64,000 bases of DNA from Macrolepiota albuminosa. Lineage: Eukaryota > Basidiomycota > Agaricomycetes > Agaricales > Agaricaceae. The position numbers and the translations under genes are program-made. Shown one piece after another: positions 1 through 12,077 of the stretch (its first letter is position 1; each line of letters opens with the position of its first letter). The stretch is taken from positions 1 through 64,000 of the forward strand of contig JAMWFC010000126.1 in the NCBI GenBank assembly GCA_027475525.1, given 5' to 3'. The notes below the pieces were generated by a model. The model did no database searches. It saw only the letters and a program-made list of their open reading frames with translations, and was not told the origin of the DNA.

Positions 1-969
1 CTTTTCACCCCTGAAGTCGTGATCATATAGTCTGGCGTCTGGTGGGAATGTGATTTCGTGGACGAAAGGACTTGCCGATAGGGACTTGGGCGTTGATGGT
101 ACGTGCAAGTCCAAGTCCATGTTCGGGGTATTTGGCGTCGGGAGCAAGTCTTCGGCAAGGTCCATAGGGGACGGCGTTGGCGAGTCGCTCAAGGTAGCGT
201 TAGGTGGTGAAAAGGGTATATCGAGATGGTGTAAACTAGGTCGACATTGTGGCGAGGTATTATTGTTATTGCCATCCGACTCCTGTAGGTAAGGTAACGA
301 TTCAGGATCTGGAATACGGCGACCGCCTAGAAGTATACTCGTTGTATTACTATTTGAAGGAGCCATATCATAGGTACCACTTGTAATCCACTCCGGAGAC
401 ATAGGCGATAGCAGATGATCCATGCTGTTTTCTTGATCCGGGAAACTTGATGCTGAGGGGAGGCCTAGGAGCGATGTACCCCAATCATCGTGCGAGTTGG
501 GTATTGGAGACAACTCGAGGTCCGTAACCATGTCCGCGTCTGGAGGTGGCAAGGCCAGGGTCTGTGTTGGGATTGTTGGAGGCGGAGTCACGAGTGCCGG
601 AAAGCAGAGTAGCTGAACGGACTTTGTCGTAGAACCCAGAGAGAGCCTGCGGTAATGTCTACACCGCGAAGAGACGGGCGATGAAGGACCTGCTTCAGCG
701 TTAGAACCCAGGCTCGGCAGAGGCACACTCCGCTTCGGGTCAGAGTTTGTCGGAGGAGGCGACGGTAGAAAATTCAAGGCCACTTGATGTGAATTTCGCG
801 CAGAATCGCACTTACAGTGGTTATAAGTAAAGTTGTCGTAACTAGAAGAAAAATTAGATGGAGCCGTCGACGTTGAAGTCGACTGAAGAGAGCTGGGAAT
901 CTGAAGTGCTTTGTCGTTAGAAAATGGTATGTGTACGACAAAAGGCCTCATATTGTTGGTGTGGGCCAT
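1..969 (-). CDS. Ser/Pro-rich hypothetical protein, N-terminal part
   Basis: An uninterrupted minus-strand frame of 323 codons runs from an ATG at 969-967 to the left edge of the window, so only the N-terminal part is present. The protein is rich in Ser, Pro, Thr and Asn, with blocks such as PLPSLGS, PTPSPMDLAEDLLPTPNTP and NNNNTSPQ, and I see no folded domain in this part. Many SP and TP pairs suggest a phosphorylated, disordered nuclear or regulatory protein (inference). A GTAAGT at about codon 50 could be a donor site, but the frame stays open through it. DNA just upstream (about 1000-1060) is pyrimidine-rich on the coding strand, as is common in fungal promoters. Function unknown. The frame's length makes a real gene likely; the start is probable. 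Confidence 0.6.
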   Translation of the reverse strand, partial: MAHTNNMRPFVVHIPFSNDKALQIPSSLQSTSTSTAPSNFSSSYDNFTYNHCKCDSARNSHQVALNFLPSPPPTNSDPKRSVPLPSLGSNAEAGPSSPVSSRCRHYRRLSLGSTTKSVQLLCFPALVTPPPTIPTQTLALPPPDADMVTDLELSPIPNSHDDWGTSLLGLPSASSFPDQENSMDHLLSPMSPEWITSGTYDMAPSNSNTTSILLGGRRIPDPESLPYLQESDGNNNNTSPQCRPSLHHLDIPFSPPNATLSDSPTPSPMDLAEDLLPTPNTPNMDLDLHVPSTPKSLSASPFVHEITFPPDARLYDHDFRGEK

Positions 970-3570
970 GACGGTGGCCTGTAGCCAAACCTGGTTGGAA
1001 TTAGACAAAGAAGATAAAAAAACAGACAACGCACAAAGAATTCAACCAAAGACAACAAGACTCATAACAGAGAAGAAAGGCGAGGGAAGATGGAGGAAAG
1101 AGATATATGAAGACTAAGGTATATTCTACTTTGACAACCGCGGTCAACACGCGCCTGCCACATGTCCATCTCTTACCTCAGCCATCGCCAATCATATCAT
1201 CAACAGGAACAAACCAACATGAGGCTGCGAAGCCGTCCACGCATGTCCCCCATAATCACCGCATGCTCCCCATCTGCGGTCATGAGCCCTCGATCGGCTT
1301 TCACAATCCTTCTGAATGCTAACAAGTGAACTTCTGAGCCGTCTTCAATCGGACGACCAGATGGGAATCATCCTTACATGGAGCGGGACAAGGCTGTGCA
1401 AGGGAAAGTTCGCTACGGTTTCCTTGCCGTAATCCGAAATTTGTATCACAGATCTATCTGTTCAGGGCGAGCTAGGTGCCCGAAGTTTGTTCTCCACGTC
1501 GACCCATCTAGAAAGCGGTGGTTTGTTCTCGCTCCATCTACTGTCGGCCCGACCTAGCAATAGGTCGTGGATTTTCAACGCACTTCCAAGTTCTGGTCTG
1601 AAGTACATGATAACGTAGTTCTTGTTCTTGCCCCACTTTGACCGATGTCAATCAAGAATCTCGTATCATCTTCTGTCACTGTTTGCTCTTTTCTAAAGAG
1701 AACAGCTATGTAGGTGCACTTGATGTAAATAGATGCGTTCGATTTTCTACTGATAAAAATGATGTTCTGACGGGGATATGTATCAACACACATGCACAGT
1801 GGATTTTTAGCCATGTAGAACAAGATCGAGACACAAGGCCTAACGCGGATTCACGAATAGGACATGAATGGTTAACCTAGCCTGTCACACTCCCAATCTA
1901 AGAGGTTGCGAAACACAATACCCGTTTCTTCCTAATCCGCATCTTTCATTATCCGCGACTCCACGTAATTGAGCCACTTTTGGAACTGATATCCATCATT
2001 TGCACAGCACTTTCCTCCTTTGTGCGTTCATCACGTCCACGATCGTAATGCTGTGGTTATCCGCTGGCGCCTCTTTGGAGTGGAGTGATAATACCAAGCT
2101 TTATACCAGCTTGTGGTATGGGTATCATGTATCATGTATCATTTACACTGTCCAGTGCAAATTACCATTCCACGTCGACCCGTGGCGCCTCTTGGTGCTT
2201 CACACGCACATCATCCCGCGGGATCCCGTTATCAAAGGAACATCTTTCTCCTGACTGCTCCCACTTCATTGACGCGAACAAGTAATCAACAAGAGCTCTC
2301 TCTCTTCACGAAATCTTTTCACATTTGCCGAGTTCGGCACGCTTCTTCTTTCACCTAAATCAGCACTCTGCCGTTTTCCCTCCCTGCGTCCCGGTTGCCT
2401 GTTTGAATCAGGTTCAATCTTCCCTTGGTATCTCTTGTGAACAGAATAGAATATAACGTTGGTACTAGATTGACACACCGTATGGTAGTAACACATTAAA
2501 CATTCATGATTCATTTACCCTGCACAAGTACATCAGTTAGTTGCGTACATCCAGTACATATATAGGTATCACGGACGATGTACCATAACCATATCCCCTG
2601 TCTAACTAGTATGTACACCCGCTCATGCACACAGCCCCATGATTCTCCGGCTGCTTTATCTGATGTTATAACGTTCAGATCTTCAAGGACCATAGGGCGA
2701 CTTGGTCAGGTTCTGTTCTGTTCCTAATAACATACCGGTGTGTACCCATCGTCAGATCGAGCTGTAGATTCACGTTTATGTAAGTAGGCACAGTCATCAC
2801 GGGGCGTCTTCGAGTCGTCTCAAGTGACTTGAAGAGGAGTCGAAAGTCGAAAGGACGCCAGTAATGGCTAAATCGACGTGTTATAGAGCTTTAGTGAGGA
2901 CAGATGGATTATTAGATCAATAACCTCTTTGACGTTTCCCTCCATTGTGATCCAGAGCAATCTTAATGTTCTTGGGTGATTGGAGTGGAAAGCGGACCGT
3001 GCTCCGTTTATACATACCCTGGTCATCATGGTACAAGAGCCGATTGTATAACTTGAATGGCATCATCACCCCCATTGTGTTAATTGACAAACGTCTGATA
3101 GACTCCGGAACGCGCCACTACCGTTCTCCGAGCAAAAAACTCATGAAAAAATCGACATGTCATGCATATGCCATGATCGACTTATATTTTATTGATCAAT
3201 GAATGAATGAATCAGTCAGAGTCATCGAGTCTGAGGCACACACGACGTTCGCAATTTCAGGTACAACCCTAGCTATAGCAATCAAATTATACATAAGATC
3301 ATGCGAGCTGACATTGAATGAATGACGACCCACAGTGACGTTTACAATGATCATGTCATCTTACATAGCGTTGACGTTTATTGGCCGGTCTGGGTACAAG
3401 AAGTACATACTAGTCTACCGCTTGTCCGACGTTCGGACCCACCTAATCCTCGCAGCTTAATTGTCCGGGCTTATAAGAATGAAGATTGATCAGAGCGGGG
3501 GTGAGACATAGCTGAAACGCAAAGGTCTGGAACATATATCACCCTGCGTCACTCAAAAGGCGACTTTCCA
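970..3570. other. Intergenic region without a recognisable gene
   Basis: Only short overlapping open frames are present on both strands, with no domain, signal peptide or convincing splice structure. The part nearest 970 presumably holds the promoter of the leftward gene. I see no mobile-element features. Confidence 0.5.
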
Positions 3571-4093
3571 CACCACAAGACGTGTATTGACCCGCAATTG
3601 CAATACATCACACTCTAAGCCTATAGACAGAAATGTGATCGGTGAACGATGAACGAAGAGGGTTAGTAAGACGTCGGCATGTAGAGATTGTCGAGGTCCC
3701 GTAAGAGGGCACAGGTACTACATACAAGATATTCTTGTGACGAAGCGATGCCCGTTTAACTCAATGGACCATTTGCTGCTGCTGATTCAAAGCGTTGTCT
3801 TTAATTATTAATTGGACTGAGCGAGGACACCCTCCTGACGACATTCCTCCTGATGACATTGATCCGTTCCTGCAGAATTTCAAAGGAGCTTTAGATCTCT
3901 TTTTATTATACAAGTTTTGGGCCTTTGAGTTTCTTCTTACTACAAGCTGGCAGACAAAGAGCATAAAGAGTATCAAAAAGTTGGAGCCAAAAGTTGTAGC
4001 CGCAAGATCATCTGTCCAGTTGGTCTGACCAAGAAACATAGCATGGTACTTAGTTATTCAGGACTAAAACATATGTGGCCAGACAGCATAAGT

Positions 4094-7000
4094 TTATGAG
4101 TACTGAACACTCAAGGGAGCTGTCAGATCTAATCCAACGGTAACATCCAGTATCTGATGTATCGCATCATAAGTAAATTGAGTGTCTGATATGCCATTTT
4201 CGTTGACTTGAACTGATTCCGGACTCTTAGAAACCCCAAGGAAGCGTACTCTCGATGCTTTGACACCAGAAGCAAACCCAAATTCGCCTTGGACATCGAG
4301 TTTTCCTTTCTCGAAAGAGAGTTTCAAAGACGTCTGAGAGGCAGGTGTAACAGACACGCCATCGTCGATGTATAGCGCACCAAGCGCCGTTCCGTTCGTG
4401 CCGGGTGCGACTACAAATTCAAAGTCATGATTTCTCAAGTCCGTTGTTGTCATAGCTGACTGGGCGCGTAGGGGCAATACCACACCGCCTTTGATGTGAA
4501 GTGGAATCTGGGTTAACGATACGTTGGTGAGGGTAACCATAGATCCCTGGCCCTGAACCGGAGCAAGAGTAGTAAAGTCGTAGAAAATGTCGTGAGGAAG
4601 GTAGAAAGTAACAGAAGTCGAGTTTTCATCTGTTACCGGTGACACAAGAATTGAATCACCATAGAAAAATTGAAGATCGATAGGATAGGTGGCTGTATCT
4701 TTCGGATACTTGTACCAGAGAGGGTGAAGTACGGGAGTTCCATCAAGGTGGGCTTGGTGGAAAGCGGTAAAGATATAATCCAAAAGGCGATAACTAAAAT
4801 GGATAAGAACAGTGAAGATGGATGCACAAGACGACACATACCGGATATCAATGACGTTCTTGGCAGCTTGAGTGACGGTCGCCCAAATGTAGAATTCTTG
4901 GCTGGTCGACGTGTCCGTATTGTGCTGATGACGGGTCAAATCATGGCACTATAAGTGCACAATAACACTTTACGTTGCGCATGAATGGATAGAAGGCGCC
5001 AAGCATTGCCCATCGCGCACAGAGTGTCTCAGTGGTGTCGTCGCCTGCCGTAAGATTAGATGTGCCAGATATATGTCAAGCGAACGAAACAGCAAACCAA
5101 AACCGCAGATATCGCTTCCAACCATGGGTAGTTGATAGATGGAGGCAAAGCCCAGCATGCCGGCAATAGACTTCCGATAATGGTCCCATGTACTCAGGTT
5201 GTCACCTAGCCACTTGCCGACTTTGTGTCCAGCACCGGCAAAGGTGGAGCGGGTGATAACGAGCGTTCGCAACCCTGGACGACGTGCAAACATTGCTTCG
5301 CGAGTAGCCGCTGACATCATCGTTCCATAGAGGTTGTGAACATCATATTCAACTAGACCGTTTGCATGTTTCGAGTCCACCTAATGGTGGTTGATCATTT
5401 TCACATAAAGATACAGTCAAAAGCGTCTTACAAATGCTGTCTTTGAAGACAGAGGGCCAGCTGCATTGTTTATCGCATAAGGGGGCGATAAGATGTTGTC
5501 GCGTTTGGATTTAACAGTGGAATTGATGAATATAGGAGCATTAGGGTCAGGAGGAGGACTTGTACGAGCTGGAGGCAAGTCCTGCTCGATAGCTTGTTGG
5601 AACGGATCGTCGCAAGGCAGATTACAGAACTATCATTCCTTCATATGAGTTGGGCAATTGAGATTACAGAGACTTACGCTCGACGGTTCATTCATGTCAA
5701 TCCATACCCCATCAATGTCAATTCCTGTGGCAGGATTGTAAAATAGGTTGAACTCAGTAGTCCAAAACCTGTAAAAGAGATTGCTCTCGGCCTCTGGTGA
5801 CCGATATGAAAATGGCCAACTTACTCCGAAATGTTGGGGTGGAACCAATCTGGAAAGTATCAAGTCGCAGAAATATAAAGCGAAGACACAGCTACAAACC
5901 TGGAAAAACCGTCACACCTATCATCAGAGTAAAATTGGACTTTGAAGACACCACGAGAACGATATGTATTTACCTGGCCATACCAGCCCCAGGCTGTCGC
6001 TTCCATTTGCAGCCTTGAGCCAAACATCTAACTCTGCGCCTCTATTATATGTCCCATAATCCTCCCCAGGCGTATACGCAACGGCGGGATCCGTCATGAG
6101 GACTTCAAGTAACAAAATGAACCCATGCTATTGAAGAGGCTGGATTCTGACTTACTGTACTTCTGATTATTCGAGTGGAGGTGACTGACAAGGTCTCTCA
6201 TTCTGTTTAGGGGGAAGTAGGAAGGATCAACAGTAAAAATTCTCCGTCTGTCCATGTAATCTAGTGCAAATTTGCTCAATACCGACGAGAGAGAAAATAA
6301 ACGGTTTAATACCGATATCAGTCCACATTGTTTCAAGAGGAATGCCAGCAGCTGAGTAATTCGAGACTACGTCGGCGACGTTGACGAAGTCTGACGGACA
6401 TCAGGTTAAGATAAACTTCGCGCTATGTATCATGCCTTACCCTTGTATCCAAAGCGACATTGATGGAACCCAAACGACCAATATGGCACTTCTGCAGGCG
6501 TTCCAACAATCTCTGCGTACTGTCTCGCGACTTCTGTTGGATCCGTTGTACTCCCAGCGAAAAAATAGAAGTCCAGCACTCCACCGATCACATTATATTC
6601 CAATGCAGCCTCTCCGTTATTGGTGAGCTTGATATCCATACCATTCGCGTTAAGTAAGAAGACCCCATGTGTCCCTGTGGTCCGGTGCTCGAAATACACG
6701 GGATGATTGCCGTAGAGATTGGTGCCGGCCGGGATGCCAGGAGCGTCCCGCGACCACAAGGTAATGGTGGTGTTTTTGGTCGGAAGACGGAATGGGTTTG
6801 AGTGTTCTCCAAGCCCATAAATATTAGTGTCCGAAGGTAGACTTGTCTTCACACGTAGATATTGCGGCTCGAAGATCAGGGAATGTGAGACAGTGGAGAA
6901 GAGTACTTCGCGCGAAGTCATTCGATAGATTGAGAAAGAGAAGGGAGAGGTGGTGTAATTGAACTGAATAGCTGCACTTTCAGGAGAGACATTCGGGTTT

Positions 7001-7374
7001 GCGCTAGGTCGAGGAAAAACCGATTCGGGTACTTCAAAGCGTGACGAGGCTGCGTCAACTATCTTGACATGAATGCGAGTATCTAAAGCATTTACGTTGG
7101 AATACTAGGGCTAGCAATCTGTCGGAGCGTACATACCTGTCTCATACACCACTGTCAAGCCTAGGTTTTGGACATCCGGACCAAAAACTGCACATCCTTC
7201 ACCATCTAAGACAAGGTCCGCTGTCAGCGACGCGCCAACGGTTGTGACGTTCTTCGCAGAATAACCAACACATGCGTCGAGGACTGCCGGATCAATGAAC
7301 GTAGAATACGAAACTCCTGCTTGGTACAAGATTCCAACCACACATAAAATCTTTTGGAAGGATTTTAGTCGCAT
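4094..7374 (-). CDS. GH31 alpha-glucosidase, copy 1
   Basis: Secreted glycoside hydrolase family 31 enzyme that releases glucose from the non-reducing end of alpha-glucosides such as maltose. Thirteen exons can be spliced by hand: 7374-7137, 7082-6441, 6390-6313, 6260-6156, 6102-5974, 5917-5900, 5849-5825, 5768-5678, about 5629-5432, 5380-5098, 5044-4974, 4924-4842, 4793-4094. They give a continuous 886-aa protein, normal for fungal family members. It has an N-terminal signal peptide (ending near VSYS), the nucleophile motif WIDMNEPSS (Asp about residue 436), the acid/base motif KWLGDN (Asp about 568), the conserved MVGSDICGF and [16 protein letters not shown] segments, and a beta-rich C-terminus. 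Introns are about 48-56 nt; one exon is only 18 nt. It lies divergently upstream of an F-box gene. A near-identical copy is at 24233-27589. No defect was found in this copy. Confidence 0.93.
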
Positions 7375-9184
7375 AGTAGAGCCACGTTGGGTGAAAGTCG
7401 AGATGAGCGAAGAAAGAAATGCAACAGAAAGTACGGTTTACAGGTATCATAGACAGTTATAGGAGGAAACGTGTGAAATTGAACTCCGAATGCTTCTCGC
7501 TGATTGACAGCGCAACGAAGACCCGGTTTCATTATAAGTTGGACATAGGCTTCCACCGAGTCATTTGACCTGGATGCCACAAGAGTCACGACGGCAGAGG
7601 CCATGGAAAGATGCGCCGAAACTTAAGTACAACTGGCATAAGAAGACAGAAGCTGTTGCAGTCGAGTGCGCCGCAAACCGAGAATACTGAAGAGAATTAT
7701 TTGGATTCAGCAGTAACCGGATGGTTCGAGGCTGGACGTTCCCTACATTCAACAGACGGTTAAACTAACTAAGTAACAGTATATTACGTACCTTTTTTCT
7801 CTTTGGAGGAGCTGCATACAATAGGCGGACGGTCCAGGCGTCATAGCCGCCTTCCGCGTATCCGCTGAGCTGAGCACCTGGGATTACAAACACGTTCCAT
7901 TGTGTAATACATACCTGGATGCTCCTCGCGTTCAATAGATGGTCAAACGAGCGTAAGAACAAATAATATTGTTGGTCACGTGGACCTTGTCGTGCTCAAC
8001 AGAACCCTATTTTATCTGTCCCAGATATTGCACTCAGACGGTTGAAGTATTTACTGTTAAGGAATGCAGAGAGGCAACCAGCATCACTTCGTGAGCAGTA
8101 GATTCAGAAAGACTCGTTGAACGTAGAGCCGTTCAGATGTACTAGATAAGATACAGTTGGCCATTGCACGAAGCGTTCCAAAAACAGGTTTTATGGGTAT
8201 GTTCTTTGAAATCATGACAGGCCTTGTGGGATTGGCGTAAGAGGTGAGAGACATGGTAACAGCAGAACATGTTATTGCAAAAGCGAGAATAATAGTCCAT
8301 GTGCTCGGAATGGAATTACAGTGACAGAGTGTAAGGTTAATTCTCAGAACATAGAAAGGCGAGGAGGTCATTTGAAGACTCCTGCCCTCGTACTTGCGAT
8401 CTATAGATCCCATAGGACCAATGAGAAACATCCACAGGCTTTCCGACTGCGTTGAAGGGTACTATTATTGGTCGAGTGACAAGGACGCCGACTGCAGTCT
8501 ATTCAGAATTCTTTCATGTGTTCATGGAAGCATATTAGTTGTTACCTCGTGAGCCTCTCTGATCGGTGACCAATGTCGGAATTGTACATCTAGAAAGGAG
8601 ACTGCCTTGGAAAGAAATCTTCTTCGGACGCGTTACAGACATTCAAAAGACGTAAGAATGACGGGCAAGCATATCGGAGTTAGCGTAAAGTCGCCTTCCT
8701 TCCGTTCAGCAGTCACTATATGCTGGTAGAGAAGAGTGGCGGATGTCGCCTTGTCTTAGCCTCGTGCCTCAGGCCAAGATGACTCACTCTTTTTTCAGAG
8801 TGCTTGAACAGACAAGGTTGAGAAAGCGATAAGGAAGAGCCTAGAGACCAGAACAGAATATATAGGCGCCGTCAGAGACATTATAGAATGAGACCTTGAA
8901 GGATGGACAAGAAGGGCAAGCGAGAAATTACTTTCTTCCTAATAGTGTCATGTGATGCAATGAGATTAGCGCGGAGTACAAGATCTGCTTAAGCATATTT
9001 AAGGTTCTTCGGGCTTGACAACTGTTGGACTGCGCTTCCCTTTCGCCCTGCCGCCACGTTGTTGCGGGTCTGCTGTGGGATATGGGCAAAGAGAGTGAGT
9101 GAAACTATCCTTATAATACAGATCCAGCGTCTAATGATTTGAACAGCCTGCTGCGAACATGAATTGGAAAGGCAACTAGCGCAC
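7375..9184. other. Shared intergenic DNA of the duplicated block
   Basis: This DNA separates the GH31 and F-box genes and is repeated at 27590-29085 and in part at 33015-33810. It should contain the divergent promoters. Short open frames exist (for example minus 7962-7765) but their reading frames are not clearly conserved between copies, so I call no gene. The DNA conservation probably reflects recent duplication more than selection. Confidence 0.5.
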
Positions 9185-10573
9185 ATGCATTTGGTCTCTT
9201 ATAAACCACCCAGAACTTTCAATGGCTCGAAAAGCTTGCCGCATGAGGTACTCTGCAAAATATTCTGGCATTGTACTGCAAATTATATCCCGATATCCGC
9301 CAATGGACGTTCTACGCCTCTCATTTTATCTCAGGTGTCGTCGCGATGGCGTTCAGTGGCTCTAGGTTACCCTTGGCTCTGGAATGAGATAAATATAGAT
9401 TGCGGGGACTGGTCTAATATGTCGATACTCGTGCGGCTTGCTCATCTGCATCTGGAACGCAGTGGTAACATTCCTATATCCATTCACACCAGCGGTGCCC
9501 TTCGTCCTTCCAACCCATATCCTTCGGACACAAATGCGATTGATCATCTGGTTGCCCCATACGCTTCGAGAATTCGCCACATCACGCTGGCTTTCCCTCT
9601 CGGCTGGATGAATAATTTCCTCCGAAACACTCCAAGCACTGACTACGTTCAATCCTTGGAGTCCCTCAGGCTCGTCTATCATCCAACTGGGAGTGCTACC
9701 CAGCCAGGAGGCAACAACTACTTCATGCACGCGCCCCGGCTATGTAAAGTGGAACTAGAGTACGCGTCCGAAATGTGGAAGTATATAGGCCCGAACACGA
9801 TTCACCTTCCGTGGTCGCGAATCGAGGAACTCAATCTCATCCATATTGTCGTATCGACATCGTATCTCGTCCGGTGCAGTAGACTTCGAAAATGTACGCT
9901 GAGTATCACCAAAGTTCCTGAGGAGATGCCGACCCATTTGAACCATTTTCAATTTCTCGTATCTAACCCTCCTCAATTTCACCCTCCTGCTCAGCACAAA
10001 CATACTTATCTTTCGAGCGTCAAGTACTTGACGTTGTATAATCCTAAGAACTTCGACTACGCCAAGTACCTTGCTGCGTTACGAATCCATTTTACTTCCC
10101 TTGAGCACTTCAGCATCACGACAGATGGCGATCCAAGGAACGGCAGACGTTGGTCTCACGCGCAATTCATGCAGCTCATAGCAGAAAACACTGTGCCGCT
10201 TCTCTCCGTCTCAACTCCTGCCCACATTAGCGAGGACGATATTGAGAGTATAATTGGAGAGGCCCCGTCGTTGGTGGAGCTGGATGTTAGCAAGGGTAGC
10301 TCTATCTCCGAGACGACCGTGAGGCTGATGTTGCGTGGGCATTTGGGCTCTCAGCTTGAAGTTTTGAAGTGTGCAGTCGCACCCGAGTTGTTGTCGTATT
10401 TCCTCGATATGTTTGAGAGTCGGTTTGTCTCAAAAAAGTCACAAGCAAAGTATAGAGGCTTCAAGAAGCTTGTTATTCGGTGTCCAAAGGACTCTGATGG
10501 GTACCGAGAAGTCCGAGAACGTATCGAAGAGTTGCAGAGTTCTGGACATGATATCACTATTGTGGATGCATAG
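9185..10573 (+). CDS. F-box protein, copy 1
   Basis: Single-exon gene of 462 codons. The first in-frame ATG is at 9185; the frame is open a little upstream but with no earlier ATG. An F-box motif (LPHEVLCKIFWHC, residues 18-30) opens the protein, followed by the SxRWRSVALGYPWLWNEI segment typical of agaric F-box proteins. The remaining roughly 400 residues resemble a degenerate leucine-rich-repeat substrate-binding region. F-box proteins recruit substrates to SCF ubiquitin ligases through Skp1. The paralogue at 33815-35308 is closely related but has an extra repeat insertion. Mushroom genomes carry large, fast-evolving F-box families; the substrate is unknown. Confidence 0.85.
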   Translation: MHLVSYKPPRTFNGSKSLPHEVLCKIFWHCTANYIPISANGRSTPLILSQVSSRWRSVALGYPWLWNEINIDCGDWSNMSILVRLAHLHLERSGNIPISIHTSGALRPSNPYPSDTNAIDHLVAPYASRIRHITLAFPLGWMNNFLRNTPSTDYVQSLESLRLVYHPTGSATQPGGNNYFMHAPRLCKVELEYASEMWKYIGPNTIHLPWSRIEELNLIHIVVSTSYLVRCSRLRKCTLSITKVPEEMPTHLNHFQFLVSNPPQFHPPAQHKHTYLSSVKYLTLYNPKNFDYAKYLAALRIHFTSLEHFSITTDGDPRNGRRWSHAQFMQLIAENTVPLLSVSTPAHISEDDIESIIGEAPSLVELDVSKGSSISETTVRLMLRGHLGSQLEVLKCAVAPELLSYFLDMFESRFVSKKSQAKYRGFKKLVIRCPKDSDGYREVRERIEELQSSGHDITIVDA

Positions 10574-11069
10574 GGTTCGTGTTCGTCTCAAAGGCTTGTT
10601 CCTTCTTGCTGATCGTGGGTGGATAGGTCATCTATCTGTGGAGTGTGAGACTCACGAAGAGCTGGAACTTGTTTGTATTTTTATCAAGGTACCCAATTGT
10701 GCTAAGTGTTGTATAATGACGAGGCCTATTGTGACAAAGACAAACATCAAGAACAAGGCGAATTGGATATTACACTGGGTGCAGAGAATAATATTCTTTG
10801 ACAAAACAATGTCCAGTGAGCTGCTTGATCGCAAAAGGGAGGTTTTATACCGGGTCTTCCGAGAGGGCTCCCTGAGCCGATCTCGGTCAAAATCGAAGTT
10901 ATATTGTGCCTGCTGAGTGACGGCTATACCCTATAAGAAGGGTGACCGTTGAGCTTCATAAGCGATTGTGGTCAGCAGGAACGATATTAGGGAAACATAT
11001 TTATTCATGGCGGAATACATCAGTAGCTATGCGCAAGACTGGATTCGCTCGATGAAGTTTAGGGGGAGC

Positions 11070-11290
11070 CTCCACACCTGCTGCGCGCGAGGGTGAGAAG
11101 TCACCAAAGAGAGAACGTGTTCATCGCCTGCTTGACGACAAGATCAGTGTTAAGTAGACTTTCAACTCGAGACATACCTGCTAAGCGCAATGGGATGCTC
11201 GGGTCAGGGTAGTACACCTGCTGTGCGCAGTGGTGTGTATGAATGATCAATCCATTTCAGTCTCCAGACGTCTGCTGAGTGCAAGGGCGT
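11070..11290. repeat. Spaced short repeat CCTGCTGNGCGCA
   Basis: Four imperfect copies of a 13-18 bp word (cacctgctgcgcgcgaggg, acctgctaagcgcaatggg, cacctgctgtgcgcagtggtg, cgtctgctgagtgcaaggg) occur near 11075, 11174, 11215 and 11265, spaced 40-100 bp. The last lies in the coding strand of the recombinase fragment, so the others may be duplicated scraps of it. Weak feature. Confidence 0.35.
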
Positions 11291-11499
11291 GGAGAATTAT
11301 TGGATGTTTTCGAATGTATCGTTGGAAAGAGTCCGTCGCCCACCTGCCTGTAGCCTGGATTAGGTGAGGGGCTACGCCTGACTCTGCGGTCATCGGGAAT
11401 AGCCATCTCCCCAAGGTGGAGTAGCGCGAAGAAACCCGTTGTGAGCATAGCTAGAAAGAGAGCGTCGTCGTAACACGGTTCGCCAGGATAACTGTTCAT
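11247..11499 (-). pseudogene. Tyrosine recombinase/integrase-like fragment
   Basis: The 5' part reads DDALFLAMLTTGFFALLHLGEM, like the region before the catalytic Arg in the integrase-like ('DNA breaking-rejoining enzyme') proteins common in agaric genomes. A change of frame then gives QATGRWATDSFQRYIRKHP, which matches the C-terminal segment holding the catalytic Tyr of these proteins. The DNA between the two is missing, so this is a deleted, frameshifted relic of a Crypton-like or similar YR mobile element. Family assignment rests on remembered motif similarity. Confidence 0.5.
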
Positions 11500-11699
11500 A
11501 ACATGTAAAATATCGTCCTGCGTTAGCGCACTTTTTCGTTTGGTGGGGGACGAGAATCTTTTCTTGGAGCCAGAAAGGGTTTTATTTACTGCAGGGTTTA
11601 GTGCGGAGCAGACGTCAGGAAAATAAATCTCGAGTTGGTTTGCAAATACCCAATAGGTAGGAGGAGATGGATTTCGGGTCGATGTGTGACATCACCCTG

Positions 11700-11790
11700 G
11701 CAGGACGGTATGTGCTTCTTGATGGCACATTAGGGGGGTTATCTGTGCTGATGGAAAGTACCCTACTTGCTTGTATGGGCCGTTGCTAGC
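11700..11790. repeat. Dispersed repeat shared with 61555-61620
   Basis: The stretch with cttgcttgtatgggc and gttgctagca, followed by a tgacc..agatcta word, recurs at 61560-61620 with a few transitions. It is probably part of an interspersed element also present near the minisatellite on the right. Confidence 0.55.
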
Positions 11791-12030
11791 ACGGCGTGAC
11801 CGAGATCTACACTTGATCAAAAGGTATGGGCCTGCGGCGGACCGAGGTCTACAGCATAGTGTTGAATCCGTGACGTGGCAGTGTTAATGTGACCACGTTA
11901 GCGTGATGTGCCAACGCGGCACGACGCAGTACATTAACTTAGCGCAGAAAGGAGAAATACCGGCAACGTTTGTATAATATTCAATGTCCAATTCGTATAT
12001 AGCAGTATCCGTAAACATAACACATATATA

Positions 12031-12077
12031 TAAAAAAAAAAAAAGAAAAGAAAAAAAAAAGGAAAAAAAAAAAAAAA
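12031..12077. repeat. A-rich low-complexity tract
   Basis: About 47 bp of almost pure A interrupted by single or double G. It is a simple repeat and could be the poly(A) tail of a decayed retroelement, but no element body is recognisable beside it. Confidence 0.8.

Larger units (their letters stand above)
3576..10760. repeat. Segmental duplication, copy 1 (GH31 + F-box block)
   Basis: From about 3576 the sequence is highly similar to 23728 onward, covering the 3' flank, the complete GH31 gene and its upstream DNA up to about 8920 (29085 in copy 2). From about 8400 to about 10760 it is also similar to 33015-35530, which carries the second F-box gene. Copy 1 is thus the only place where both genes occur in one continuous block. 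Similarity persists in introns and intergenic DNA, so it arose by DNA-level duplication and not by retrocopying. Edges were judged by eye. Confidence 0.85.

Noticed and set aside
3761..4039. Overlapping open frames on both strands 3' of GH31 copy 1
   Set aside because: The homologous region in copy 2 (23920-24170) has small indels that break these frames, so they are not conserved as coding.
7365..7962. Minus-strand frames upstream of GH31 that look like extra exons
   Set aside because: They lie beyond a clear signal-peptide start at 7374, and indels between copies 1 and 2 disrupt the frames.
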